Origin: Tetrapyrgos nigripes | Lineage: Eukaryota; Basidiomycota; Agaricomycetes; Agaricales; Campanellaceae | NCBI GenBank assembly: GCA_013368315.1 | Contig: JAACJM010000297.1 | Location: 35,257 to 99,256 of the forward strand | Reading direction: 5' to 3' | DNA length: 64,000 bases | In this document: one piece after another, positions 1 through 9,795 of the stretch | Numbering within the stretch: the first letter of the stretch is position 1 | How the letters are laid out: each line of letters opens with the position of its first letter | Notes under the pieces: generated by a model | Told to the model about the DNA's origin: nothing | Databases searched by the model: none | What the model saw: only the letters and a program-made list of their open reading frames with translations | Translations under genes and position numbers: made by a program

Positions 1-1967
1 TTGGGTATTGCATTCATGTGGTAACAGATCACAAAGCTTTGGAATTTTTCCAAACACAAAAATGCCTATCCAGTTGTCAGATGTGCTGGATGGAGTACTT
101 ATCTCGCTTCGACTTTGATATTACTTACATCAAAGGAATTACAAACCGAGTGGCTGATATTCTCTCTTGCTACTATGAGTCTGATACTATCGAGGATAGC
201 CAAGCCTCATGAATACGTTAATGCTGATATTCATCTGGATAAGCTTGGTCAAGATCTACCCTTAGGTAGAAAAGAAGAATATACTGGCTTGATTGAATGA
301 CTCTTGGCCACAAGAGAAGCCCGTGAGGTCAATGAACCAAGTGATATTGAAGCTGCTGAGCTTGAGGCAGCTCAAGAACCTGACACAGAAGAAGGATCCA
401 TTCTTCCTAAGGTCAATCCAACTATTGTCGACTCACAGGCTAAAGGTGAAAACCTCTGAAGTCACAGCATTGATAACAATCCAACTTTTCTTGATGACAT
501 CAAGAATTCTTACGCCACTGACCCTCTATTCAAGAAGGTACTTGAACACCCAGAGGATCATCCAAGATTTTTCATAAAGGAAGAACTGATTTGGACTCAC
601 AACCTTGCCGGAGAGCCCGTCGTATGTGTACCTCAAGTCCCAGATGGTACACAGTCCTTACGAGGAAAAATTATGGAGCAAGGACATGCCACCATCAGTC
701 ATTTCGGCCTGCAACGTACGTCCAATTACATCTGGCGCTGGTATTGGTGGCCACGAATTTATGGAATGGTAAATAAGTTTTGCCGGAGCTGTGAATTATG
801 TGCTAGGTCAAAAGTCAGTACTAAACTGCCTGCTGGAAAGCTGCATCCACTACCAATTCCAACAAGACCTTGGCAATCAATAGGTATGGATTTTATTGGC
901 CCTTTTCCTGAGATCAAAGGATATAATTACCTATGGGTAATCATCTGTCGATTGACTGCACAAGTACACCTCATTTCTCATAATACAAAGGATACAGCCA
1001 CAGACCTTTCCTTGTGCTATATGCAGGAAATTGTGCGTCTACATGGTCTTCTGGAATCTATTGTATCAGATAGAGATTCTAAATTCACATCCACATGGTG
1101 GAGAGAGATACATCGTCTTCTTGGAGCAAGATTGCTCATGTCTACATCTTTCCATCCGCAAACTGATGGTGTCAAGGAGCGAGCTAACCGTTCGATCACT
1201 CAAATATTCCGTGCATCAATCTGGGCTGATCAACATGACTGGTTGATCAAAGTACCTATTGTGGAATTCACTCTCAACTCAAGCATCAGTGAGACTACTG
1301 GTTTCGCTCCCTTTGAGCTTAATTATGGATACATACCATCAATGCTTTTTGAACCTAGAGATCAAAAAGATCTCCCTGCAGGAATTCGAGCCTTTGGAAT
1401 TCAAGCAATGCAGAACCTCTACAATGCGCATGATGCGATCATCAAAGCTCAGGTCTTTCAGACTCACCACGCAAATAAATGATCAAAGAGGGTTCCCATG
1501 TTTATCTGTCTACAAAAAACCTTTCTCTTCCAAAGGGAAGAGCAAAAAAATTATTGCCTAAATTTGTGGGCCCGTATGAAGTCTCTGAGATCAACCTGGA
1601 GACGTCTACATACCGCCTCAACTTGCCAAATGACTTTAAGGTTAGAAATCTGCATGATAGATTTCATGTAAGCCTTCTGCACCCATATCACGAAACAGAT
1701 ATGTTATTATTCCTGGACTGCACCAAGCCTGAGCCATATGATTTTGGTGCGCCTCCAGAGGCCGAAGAATTCGTAGATTCGATCTCAAATCATTCTTGGA
1801 AGAATGGAAAAGTCTTCTTCACAGTAAATTGGTCACTCGGAGATGTAACGAATGAACCATATGCTACTGTGAAGGATCTACGTGCTTTAGACAAGTACTT
1901 CCGGTTGATTGGAGTATCTCGGTGGCAAGATCTCCCCAAGGGATCTAAGAAGGCCCAGAAATGAGTT
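1..1967 (+). pseudogene. gypsy pol remnant: RNase H tail, integrase, GPY/F and chromodomain-like tail
   Basis: Positions 18-212 encode the end of RNase H (VTDHKALEFF, then YLSRFDFDITYIKG). Integrase follows in frame 1: an H2C2 zinc-binding segment (GHATISHFG, then FCRSCELC) around 685-810 and a catalytic core with D in MDFIGPFPE, D in VSDRDSKF and E in GVKERANRS, so the DDE triad is intact. At 1479-1482 the frame breaks (the stop TGA overlaps the ATG of the next ORF). Frame 0 then carries the GPY/F motif (KFVGPYEV) and a tail (FFTVNWSLGD, DLRALDKYF) that resembles a divergent chromodomain. In the family this protein pastes the cDNA into the genome; the C-terminal module can steer target choice. 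The acidic stretch 213-590 between RNase H and integrase is out of frame. Confidence 0.8.
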
Positions 1968-2090
1968 CAGAATTATCAAAACCCTAAACCTAATTTTCTG
2001 GCGCATTAGCCACTTAACCTTTGCACTTGGAATAACAATTCCAAAAACCACCCATCTTCTCGTTTCTGGCCTCACAATCACCAAAGAATG

Positions 2091-4101
2091 TTCGATTCTT
2101 CTATGCCCTTCCCATTGAACGTGGACTTCAATGGCACTGACACCAATAGGATGGATTCTAGTAATCCCATAAATAACGATTCAAATGCTAATCGTTCTTC
2201 AGTAACAATTTGGCGTTGCCAAACACCAATCCTATGCCCTGGAATCAACCCTCTTTCCCTCCTACACACATGTATGGAACGTTCAATCCAAACACTCCTC
2301 AATACGCATCTAGTATTCCTCAATATCCACCTAATACATTTTTTCCTACTTCCAACCTGAACTTTGCCCATGAAGAAAATATTCTTCGTCAATGTGCACT
2401 TCAATCTATGCCCAACATTGTCCCCAAGTCTGGTACTTGGAAGTTTAACACCCCCAACGAGCATGTTGAGTTTATTGATGATAAAGGGAATCCTCTTAGC
2501 AACTTTAATGATCAGGTTGCCCTTGCCCGATCTTGCAAAGACCCTTCCTACCTATCTGCCATGCAAGACATGGTGCAATACTTCCAACACTCCGTTAAGC
2601 TTGAACTCGAGCCTAAACTTGACTGAGCGTATGACCAAATACATGAGCTTGAGGATAGGCTTTGTAAGAAGTCATACAGACACGATCATAGCTGCTCTTG
2701 CTCCCCTACTCGTAAACGGGAAGAACACCATACTTTTAGACGTTCACCGCCTCCCACTACTCGTACATCCTCTCCAGCCCCTTCCAGGGAATATCTATTC
2801 CCTTCTCCATCCCTTCCTCATGTCAGCCATGATACTTTGGATCCACAACCACCTCCTGTCAACCATGAGACAGAATATACACTTCTTACTTATCTTCATC
2901 GTTGTCCTGGTCATCCAGAGAACACCAATATCCCTTGAGATGTAGAAGAAACTGGCAGGCTATGTACTCCTATCCACATTGTAGATGCTGCTGATCGCAA
3001 GGCCCCACCTGTGCCGTTACCAGTTCCTGAAGGGGCTATACCACTGGAACGCCAGTGTGTCCCAATTACAGCCCAGGAGCTTGAACAATGGGTTGCTGAA
3101 TCCAAAGTTCCTGGTAATTGGGTTGCGATGGATCACATACATGACATGGTCAAGATTGTGAACATGATTCACAATCTCCAAACCAAGTTTAGATGCCACA
3201 GTCTCTCTGATGTTGAAAAGTCAACCCTCAACATCAACTTCTGCAATCCTACCTGGGCTCACTTTGAACCTTATCTCCGTACTATGGATTCTCCAGAATC
3301 CTGGAAACAGGCCCATGTAGCCTGCCTCATGTTACTACTTCTTCCAAAATCTCGGCCAAGTCAGAACATATGTTTCTGCACACTCCCCTTCGTGCTCGCC
3401 TTGGTGTTCATTTCAAAGACAGTGGTTATCATGATGATAACTCAGTTCTAAACTGAAGCCTCAGTCCAAGAACAAACCGACTGAGGAGGAAAAGCGCTTG
3501 TCTATGTGGTTCCAGAAAATCCTCATCCACATTCTTTCTCAACCATACTGGTATTCCCAGCTTGTTGAATGCCTTAATCTCTTGATCTCTCCTGCACCTC
3601 CGAATCATAACTATACTCGATTCAAGGCCAACGACTTACCGAAAGGAAATGAGTCTGCCCCGGTGGCTATGGCCAAATTCTTGGCTCGCGCTGGAGTAAC
3701 TATCCAGGTCACCAACTCCATGTTCCGATGGGCGCATCAATTTTGCATTGATGCTCAAGCCTTGTATACTAAGGAAGATGCCAGATTCTTTCTTGATGTA
3801 TATCGCGATGTTCACTGGAACACCAAAATCCACCTTCACCTCCGCTGTCCATAAAGTTCCTAATTTCTGGAATTTAGTGGACATCAAGGAACACCGCTGC
3901 TGAACAGCTGTTGTAGGTCTCCTTATTCATGAGAATAAGGCTCTCAAGGGTTACAAAATTCCTACCACTGGGGTGGACATTACAGATCTTAATATCCAGT
4001 CCTCTAACTCTGGCTTGGGCACGTCAATGGATACTGACGAAGATGCTCATACAGCCCAAACCACTATCACCCAAGATGATGACATGAACAATAGTGCTTA
4101 A
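2091..4101 (+). pseudogene. post-pol accessory ORF of the gypsy element (unknown function)
   Basis: An ORF of roughly 600-650 codons lies between pol and the LTR. It starts near ATG 2091 (MFDSSMPFPLN). After a frame change near 2208, frame 2 runs from about 2210 to 3340, interrupted only by TGA at 2624-2626 and 2936-2938. Both fit CGA-to-TGA changes. Downstream parts are shifted (3498-3854: SMWFQKILIH, VAMAKFLARAG) and the end is acidic with a stop near 4101. The N-terminal part is rich in Pro, Asn and Phe; the middle has HELEDRL and a basic Arg/His patch (about 2650-2750). I recognise no domain. It sits where env-like or other accessory genes lie in some gypsy elements, but I see no signal peptide or membrane helix, so an envelope role is not supported. 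Confidence 0.5.
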
Positions 4102-4153
4102 TTGTACGCCGTTCACTGTCTAGATTCCCAAAGGCCAATCTACAGCGAGAGGG

Positions 4154-4345
4154 TGTAACGCCTCGTTACCGTATTTAGAATTATCTCCATATTATATATC
4201 TTCTCATGTTGATAAGTACTTAAGTTCGGCTAGCTACAACTTGTACACCATCATTACTTTTACTACCATCTGTCTCTCAACTCACTCTATGCACCTGTAC
4301 TTCACCTCTGTGGCAAGAATAAACCCCTGTTTTGATTTACTCACA
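4154..4345 (+). repeat. candidate 3' LTR of the gypsy element
   Basis: Behind the accessory ORF a purine stretch (GCGAGAGGG, 4145-4153) is followed by TGTAACGCCTCGTTAC, a typical LTR start. The region ends with an AATAAA-like signal near 4318 and TTTACTCACA, giving TG...CA ends over 192 bp. There is no partner LTR in the window, so the right border is a guess. Confidence 0.4.
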
Positions 4346-6240
4346 TCAGGAAAAAAATAATGTTTCTACTTAGTACAACATAGACACCATAGTGATGATA
4401 GTTGCATTGTAAGGTCCCCAATTATCAAGAACTCCATAGTACTCTGTAGTACAGTCACATTGATCCGTAGCATTAGGTAAACATCACTCATATCTCCGTA
4501 TCCCTTGTATTTATAGCCACATCCTGTATAGTGTATGGATTCTACAAAACCTATTTCGACTCAGTATCCTATAGACCAAGAGATAGACACTGTAAGTGAG
4601 ACTGAAAACCCACCATTGGAATACCCAGGGCATCTCGCAGTTCATTGTACAGACAAAAGTTCAAGGAAGAGAACAACAATATATATTATAAATACCCTAC
4701 ATCAACAACAAAGTCTACGATGCTGCTGTACCTGCAGATACTCTCTCTTCGGCCTCATCACCATTCTGTCCTCCTCTTCCTCAGAATCAGTGTCACTGGT
4801 ATGACCAGCCAATCCCTATGCCAAGCAGGCTTGATGGAGTGGGTCGATACTGTTCAAATGCTTATTAGTAGACTGTACATCAGGAGGGAGGATAACTTAC
4901 CAGGCTTTCAAGTACATTCACAATCAAATATTTGTAATGATACACTCATTGAGGTCCTTGCCAGTTCTGGAGTTCTTGGCAATGCTTGGCGTGAAACATG
5001 GCAGACAATATTGTTGATGCAGCATTGGCTATGATTACTGACAAGGGCATCATCAGAAAAGCAATGAGTACTGCCTAATGAGGCTCACCTGTTGTGCTGG
5101 CATGGCTTGAGGGCAAGGTGACGATAATTAGGAAAGGAGTCAGAGACAATTGAAAAACAAAGAAGTTAATTAAGCTCACCTTGTGTAAAAGCATCTCCAC
5201 TAAAATCTTCAGCCTCTGAGTCGTTCTAGACAGGTGTAGATTCTACAGTAAGTCCTCGACCACTTCCAGTACTGATAAAGACATACCTCAGTGCTTCTTG
5301 CCAGAAGGTGCGCTATGGTCTACCCCTACTCTTTTTTCCGGCCAGCTGAGCAGGTCTTTTAAAGCAAAGTTGGTGGACAGAAATATATTCGCCTGAGGAC
5401 TCCTCGCCACTAGCCTGTGAGGGAGCTTTATGTTTTCGCCAGCTGACATGGAGGTAGTGGTTGAAGGAACGAATTGGCAAAGGCCACCCACAGTATAAAT
5501 GAAACACACAGTCACAGTGGCAAAATTTTCGGCATTTCGGTTCCATTCCGAACACTGAACCATTCATGCTGTCAGTCTGGTCTCCTCATTTGGACAGTGG
5601 GACTCTTTGAGTCTTTCTTTGGGTTCACGTTTATCTCAATGCTTCAGGTCTTCAAATGGCTCAAGTGGGACTTTTATTTAAAGTACACCATATTTCGTTA
5701 TCATCCTCATCTTCACATAAGGGCAGAGCTGGCTCATCAGGCAGCACAGCAACAAGAACCTGAGTGGCCTCACTGAAAGAAAAAGTGCAAATAGTTTACA
5801 GCTTTAGGTGTAGTATTACAAGTATCACCAATAGTATGAGCAGCTAAAACAGTGTACGCAGCTGCCCGAGTTCAGATTGTTAACCTTTGAAAAGGCTGGT
5901 ATACCAGTCACTATGGAAGTCCTAGGCCTTGTGCTGGAGGCAATATTGTGCTATGTATGATGCAGTAGTTACTACGGATACTACGTCGCTCTACTGAAAC
6001 TCCAGAGAATAGCATTGATCTCCAGCAGTTCAGATAATTCGGGTGGGGCTTGGTGTAGTAATTTATTTTTTCCTGATGCAGGCCTTGGGCCCTTGCAGGA
6101 CGCTTACACAGGGTCGCCTCTTGTACTTCTTCATCCACCATAGTCCTGTACTCAGAATTAATTCCTTGCAATTATATGTTTATTCTCTTGACCCTCCACC
6201 ATCCCCTTCTAACCTCCACTAACAATTCACTGGAAGCAAA
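4346..6240. other. gene-free stretch
   Basis: Only short open frames in all six readings, no recognisable domain, no splice-linked coding signal. Probably old transposon debris or intergenic DNA. I see nothing that can be named here. Confidence 0.6.
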
Positions 6241-6718
6241 TCCCTGTAAATACGCTGCCATACAGGGGTATTACAGCAGCCTTACTACAAGTCATTCAAC
6301 AAGTAATACACCTTACATTACAGGAGTATTACAAACACATATATTTTTCAGAACAATGCTGGAAGACTGCTGTAAAGCAGGAGGGATTACAGCAACATTT
6401 CAGTGTGACATAGTGTGACAGTAATACATTCTGTAATACTGCCAAGAAATACAGAGGTATTTCAGAGTGACACTGGAACAAATTCCTGTAATTACCCTGC
6501 CATACAGGGGTATTACAGTGTCCTTACGACAAGGAATTCAATAAGTAATACACCTTACATTACAGGAGTATTACAAACACATATATTTTTCAGAACAATG
6601 CTGTAAGACTGCTGTAAAGCAGGGTGTATTACAGGAACATTTCAGTGTGAGGTGCTGTCACAGTAATACATTCTGTAATACTGCTGAGAAATACAAAGGT
6701 ATTCAGAGTGACACACAG
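6241..6718. repeat. 242-bp imperfect tandem duplication
   Basis: The segment starting CCTGTAAATACGCTGCCATAC (6243) recurs 242 bp later (6485), with long identical runs such as TTACATTACAGGAGTATTAC. The two copies are strongly similar with scattered substitutions. The region up to about 7060 keeps repeating CTGTAATAC and its complement GTATTACAG, so it is rich in short inverted motifs. No coding sequence. Confidence 0.75.
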
Positions 6719-7135
6719 TCACAGTAAATCTCTCAGTAAGTCAAGATAGTATTACAGGGGATTTACAACATTGGATTATGTAGTAAATCTTCAGTTCTGG
6801 CAAAGGTATTTACAAGAGAATTACTGTGACATTTGAGTCACAGTAATACATTGGTAAGACAGTGTGGATTACAGAGAGAATACATAAATCAGAAAGGAAA
6901 ATTTGGATGTGGTAATTCACCTGAAAATTCCAGTGCCGTGACAGAGGGTAAACAATGTGACAGTTAAGTCACAGTAATACTGCAGTAAGAAACAAAGTAT
7001 TACAGAGGTTTTACATGGATGCTGAGATTGTGGAATGTATGCTGTAAGGCATCAGGACTTACAGGAAACTTATCAAAAACGAAGATGGGTAAAAAAGGAA
7101 CAATTGAGGACAAATGATATGAAAGGATTCAGGGT

Positions 7136-7648
7136 ATGTCCTGAATACATCCTGAATACACCCTGAATACGTCTGGAATACACCCTGAATACACCCTGAA
7201 TACACCCTGAATACACCCTGAATACACCCTGAATACAGCTTGAATTGAATACATCTTGAATACATCTTGACTATGTGCTGAATACGCCCTGAATACGTCC
7301 TGAATACACCTTGAATACATCCTGAATACGTCTTGAATACACCCTGAATACACCTTGAATACACCTTGAATACATCCTGAATACGTCCTGAATACGTCCT
7401 GAATAGGCCGTGAATACGTCCTGAATACATCCTGAATACATCCTGAATACATCTTGAATACGTCTTGAATACGTCTTGAATATGTCTTGAATATGTCCTG
7501 AATATGCCCTGAATACATCCTGAATACGCCTTGAATACGTCCTGAATATGTCTTGAATACGCCCTGAATACGCCCTGAATACACCTTGAATACGCATTGA
7601 ATATATCCTGAATACGTCCTGAATACATCCTAAATATGTCTGGAATAT
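7136..7648. repeat. 11-bp minisatellite array, left block
   Basis: About 46 head-to-tail units of an 11-bp sequence, consensus AATACGTCCTG with variants at the CG dinucleotide and at the TCC/CCC positions. The block stops exactly at the LTR of the chromovirus, and the 5 bp before the LTR (AATAT) recur at 15758-15762, so this block and the middle block were once continuous. Confidence 0.95.
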
Positions 7649-8267
7649 TGTTAAGTCCGGGCAGATCCTAGCATTAGGAAACACGTCGGACCCAAGCGGA
7701 AGTCTTGTTGGAGTTTTAGGAAAGGATGAAGACGGACCCGGGCAGAACTGGTAGTCTCTGGAAATGAAGTATAGGGAAGACACGGAATGGAATCCGTTAG
7801 GATGGTACTTTGTTGTCTGAAGTCGGATGAAGTTAGGAGACCAGCTAATTCGATTTTAGACTTAAGCTATCTACTACAAAGTTGCTAGCTTAAGTACTAC
7901 TTCGGAAACTATCGGAATGAATAGGAGTAAGATAGGAATGGTTCAGAAATGAAGGAAAAGCACATGGTGCTATTGGAGATGGATGGAGCACTGCGGAACA
8001 AAGTGGAAACAAAGTGGAACGGATTGGAGATGAAGTGGAGTAGCTTTGGAGATTAGATACGAGCTATCCAGTAGTTATCCGAAATGAATCACGAGTTCCC
8101 GGATGGGATCCGTGTGTGGAGATTAATTGGAGCTCGGATATGAAATTGGAAATGAATGATCGGAAAGTGTTCGGGATGGAAGGGAATGAAGTTCAAAATA
8201 AAAGGAAAAGAAGTTCGGAAAAGAATCGGATACGATCAGAAAGATATACAGAAGCATAGATATTACA
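7649..8267 (-). repeat. chromovirus 3' LTR
   Basis: 619 bp, TGTTAAGTC...ATATTACA as written on the plus strand. It matches 15128-15757 except for 12 transitions and one missing 11-bp unit of a short GTGGAAACAAA repeat. It is the 3' LTR because the polypurine tract (8268-8281) borders it. Confidence 0.95.
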
Positions 8268-8281
8268 GTATCCCCCTCTTA
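8268..8281 (-). promoter_or_regulatory. chromovirus polypurine tract
   Basis: On the minus strand TAAGAGGGGGATAC directly precedes the LTR start TGTAATATC. This is the usual plus-strand primer position of LTR elements. Confidence 0.75.
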
Positions 8282-8503
8282 GGCCTCGAGCCCTCGAGAG
8301 GCATGGAAACGAATAGTAATCCGTCGGAATGAAGTTGAAAAGACAATAGAAAAAAATAGAAAAGGGGTGGACCCCGGAAAATGAACAATGGAATCGGAAA
8401 CGAATGGAAATGATCGGGGTTGTGAATGGTTTCTAAATTAAGTAATTGGTAACGAAATGAACAGGAAACAATAAGGATGGCCCGTGCGTGTATTTTGAAA
8501 ACG

Positions 8504-8510
8504 TATAAAA
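8504..8510 (+). promoter_or_regulatory. TATA box of the antisense gene
   Basis: TATAAAA (followed by GGGAG) lies 53 bp upstream of the ATG at 8557, on the strand opposite to gag-pol. The spacing fits a start of transcription around 8530-8540. Confidence 0.6.
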
Positions 8511-8556
8511 GGGAGAAGTCCTTGGAAGCAGAGCAAAACCAACTTCACCGTTATCA

Positions 8557-9571
8557 ATGTCTTCCACCACTTCCTACGTTCCCCTTGACGTTTCCAAGCT
8601 CCTGACGGAGTATATGACCAAATGGACAACGTCCAACGCGAAACTTCTGGCTCCTGTGCAACCTGAACCTTTGGTGGAGCAAGTGATCGATGATAGTATG
8701 AGGGTGACGGAAAAGCATCGGATCCGTCAGGAAAATAAAAATGGTGCGTGACCTGTTTTGAATTGGGTTTTCCACGGATGCTAACGGAATGGGCTTTAGC
8801 TCGACAAGCACATGAAGCTCTGTGTGGAGGAGTTGATGGAATTGTGGTTGGAGCAGCAGAAAGACACAGAAAAGGCGAAGAAGGAGGAATTGGAGGCTGA
8901 GGAGAGGAAACGGCTGGAGGAATGGGTAAGGAAGGAGAAGGAACGGACAGAACGGACAGAACGGGGTCCAGAGGTGGAGATGGAGCATTCCGATGCGGGC
9001 CCGTCGGAGAAGGCGAGAGGAAAGAGAAAAGCGAATTCCGGACCGAGTAGTCCTCGTGCAGCTCGGAGGTGACGTAGGGACGAGGGATCTGGGGATGAAG
9101 ACTCAGAGAGTGAGGAAGAGGTTGAGGTGGAGAAGGGAGAGGCATATGCCGAGGTACGTTTGTTTTTTCCGTTTTTCTTTACCTTCGGATTTTGACCTTG
9201 ATTTTGTATAGCGGTGTTCCCGGTGTACCCGACTCGGTTTGGAGTGCACGTCCCAAAGCGACGGGAAACGTGCTTGCGAGTCCTGCGTGGCATCACGCAT
9301 GGGGTGTAGCTTCACCGGTCGGAAAGCCGTCCTTCCCGACGTCTCGACCCTTTGTGCCATACAGTTGGCCCAACTCCGTCGCATCATCCATATAGGGAAT
9401 GTTCTAGAAGCGATGGCGGAATCGTCGAACATCCCACTTCCCAAAATGGAGGATGAGGAGTGGACGGGAATGGAGGCAAGATTGCTGGACATGCTGGATT
9501 CGCTCGGAAAGCCGAAGAAGAAAGGAAAGGGGAAGAAACTGAGGTCAAAGGCAGTGGTAGAGGAAGATTGA
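8557..9571 (+). CDS. antisense retroelement gene: Zn2Cys6-type cysteine-cluster protein (spliced, damaged)
   Basis: A gene on the strand opposite to gag-pol, between the pol stop and the 3' LTR. Exon 1 is 8557-8743, intron GTGCGT...TTTAG (8744-8799), exon 2 8800-9153, intron GTACGT...TATAG (9154-9211), exon 3 9212-9571. Exon 2 encodes a charged helical, probably coiled-coil segment and an acidic stretch (GDEDSESEEEVEVEKGE). Exon 3 opens with RCSRCTRLGLEC and ACESCVASRMGC, i.e. C-x2-C-x6-C-x9-C-x2-C-x6-C, which fits the fungal Zn2Cys6 binuclear cluster, and ends with a basic, NLS-like tail (KPKKKGKGKKLRSK). Exons 2 and 3 join in phase. Exons 1 and 2 do not, so a 1-nt indel near 8812-8830 is likely. 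TGA at 9070-9072 fits a CGA codon. Inference: a DNA-binding regulator carried by the element. A structural zinc protein is the alternative. Confidence 0.7.
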
Positions 9572-9795
9572 GGAAAGGGACAGTTGCACGTTGGACGCAA
9601 TGGACATGAACTCTTGTATATAGATTTTTTGTAATGGATACTTGACCGGACCTGGATGGGCAAAAAATTTTCTTGGAACAAATTTTGAGTGAAGTTAAGA
9701 TGCGATCGGAGTAAAAGGAAAAAATGAGAAAAATTAGAATAAATTGAAATTAGTGAAGAGCGCTGAAGGGACGGAAAACGTCGGAACGATAAGGA
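9572..9795. other. spacer between the convergent antisense gene and pol
   Basis: About 220 bp between the stop of the antisense gene and the pol stop on the other strand. The two transcription units converge here, so their 3' ends probably overlap. No ORF. Confidence 0.5.

Larger units (their letters stand above)
1..4345 (+). mobile_element. Ty3/gypsy LTR retrotransposon, 3' part, degraded
   Basis: The window opens inside the RNase H part of a gypsy pol gene, runs through integrase and its C-terminal domain, then through an extra ORF region of about 2 kb, and ends with a candidate polypurine tract and LTR at 4154. Frames are broken at several places (for example near 1480, 2208, 3350), and two in-frame TGA codons interrupt the extra ORF, so this copy is dead. 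The order RNase H, integrase, extra ORF, LTR is seen directly. The 5' half with gag, protease and RT lies outside the window. Confidence 0.8.

Noticed and set aside
2091..4101. Envelope gene of the first gypsy element
   Set aside because: No signal peptide, membrane helix or cleavage site is visible. Only the position would suggest it.
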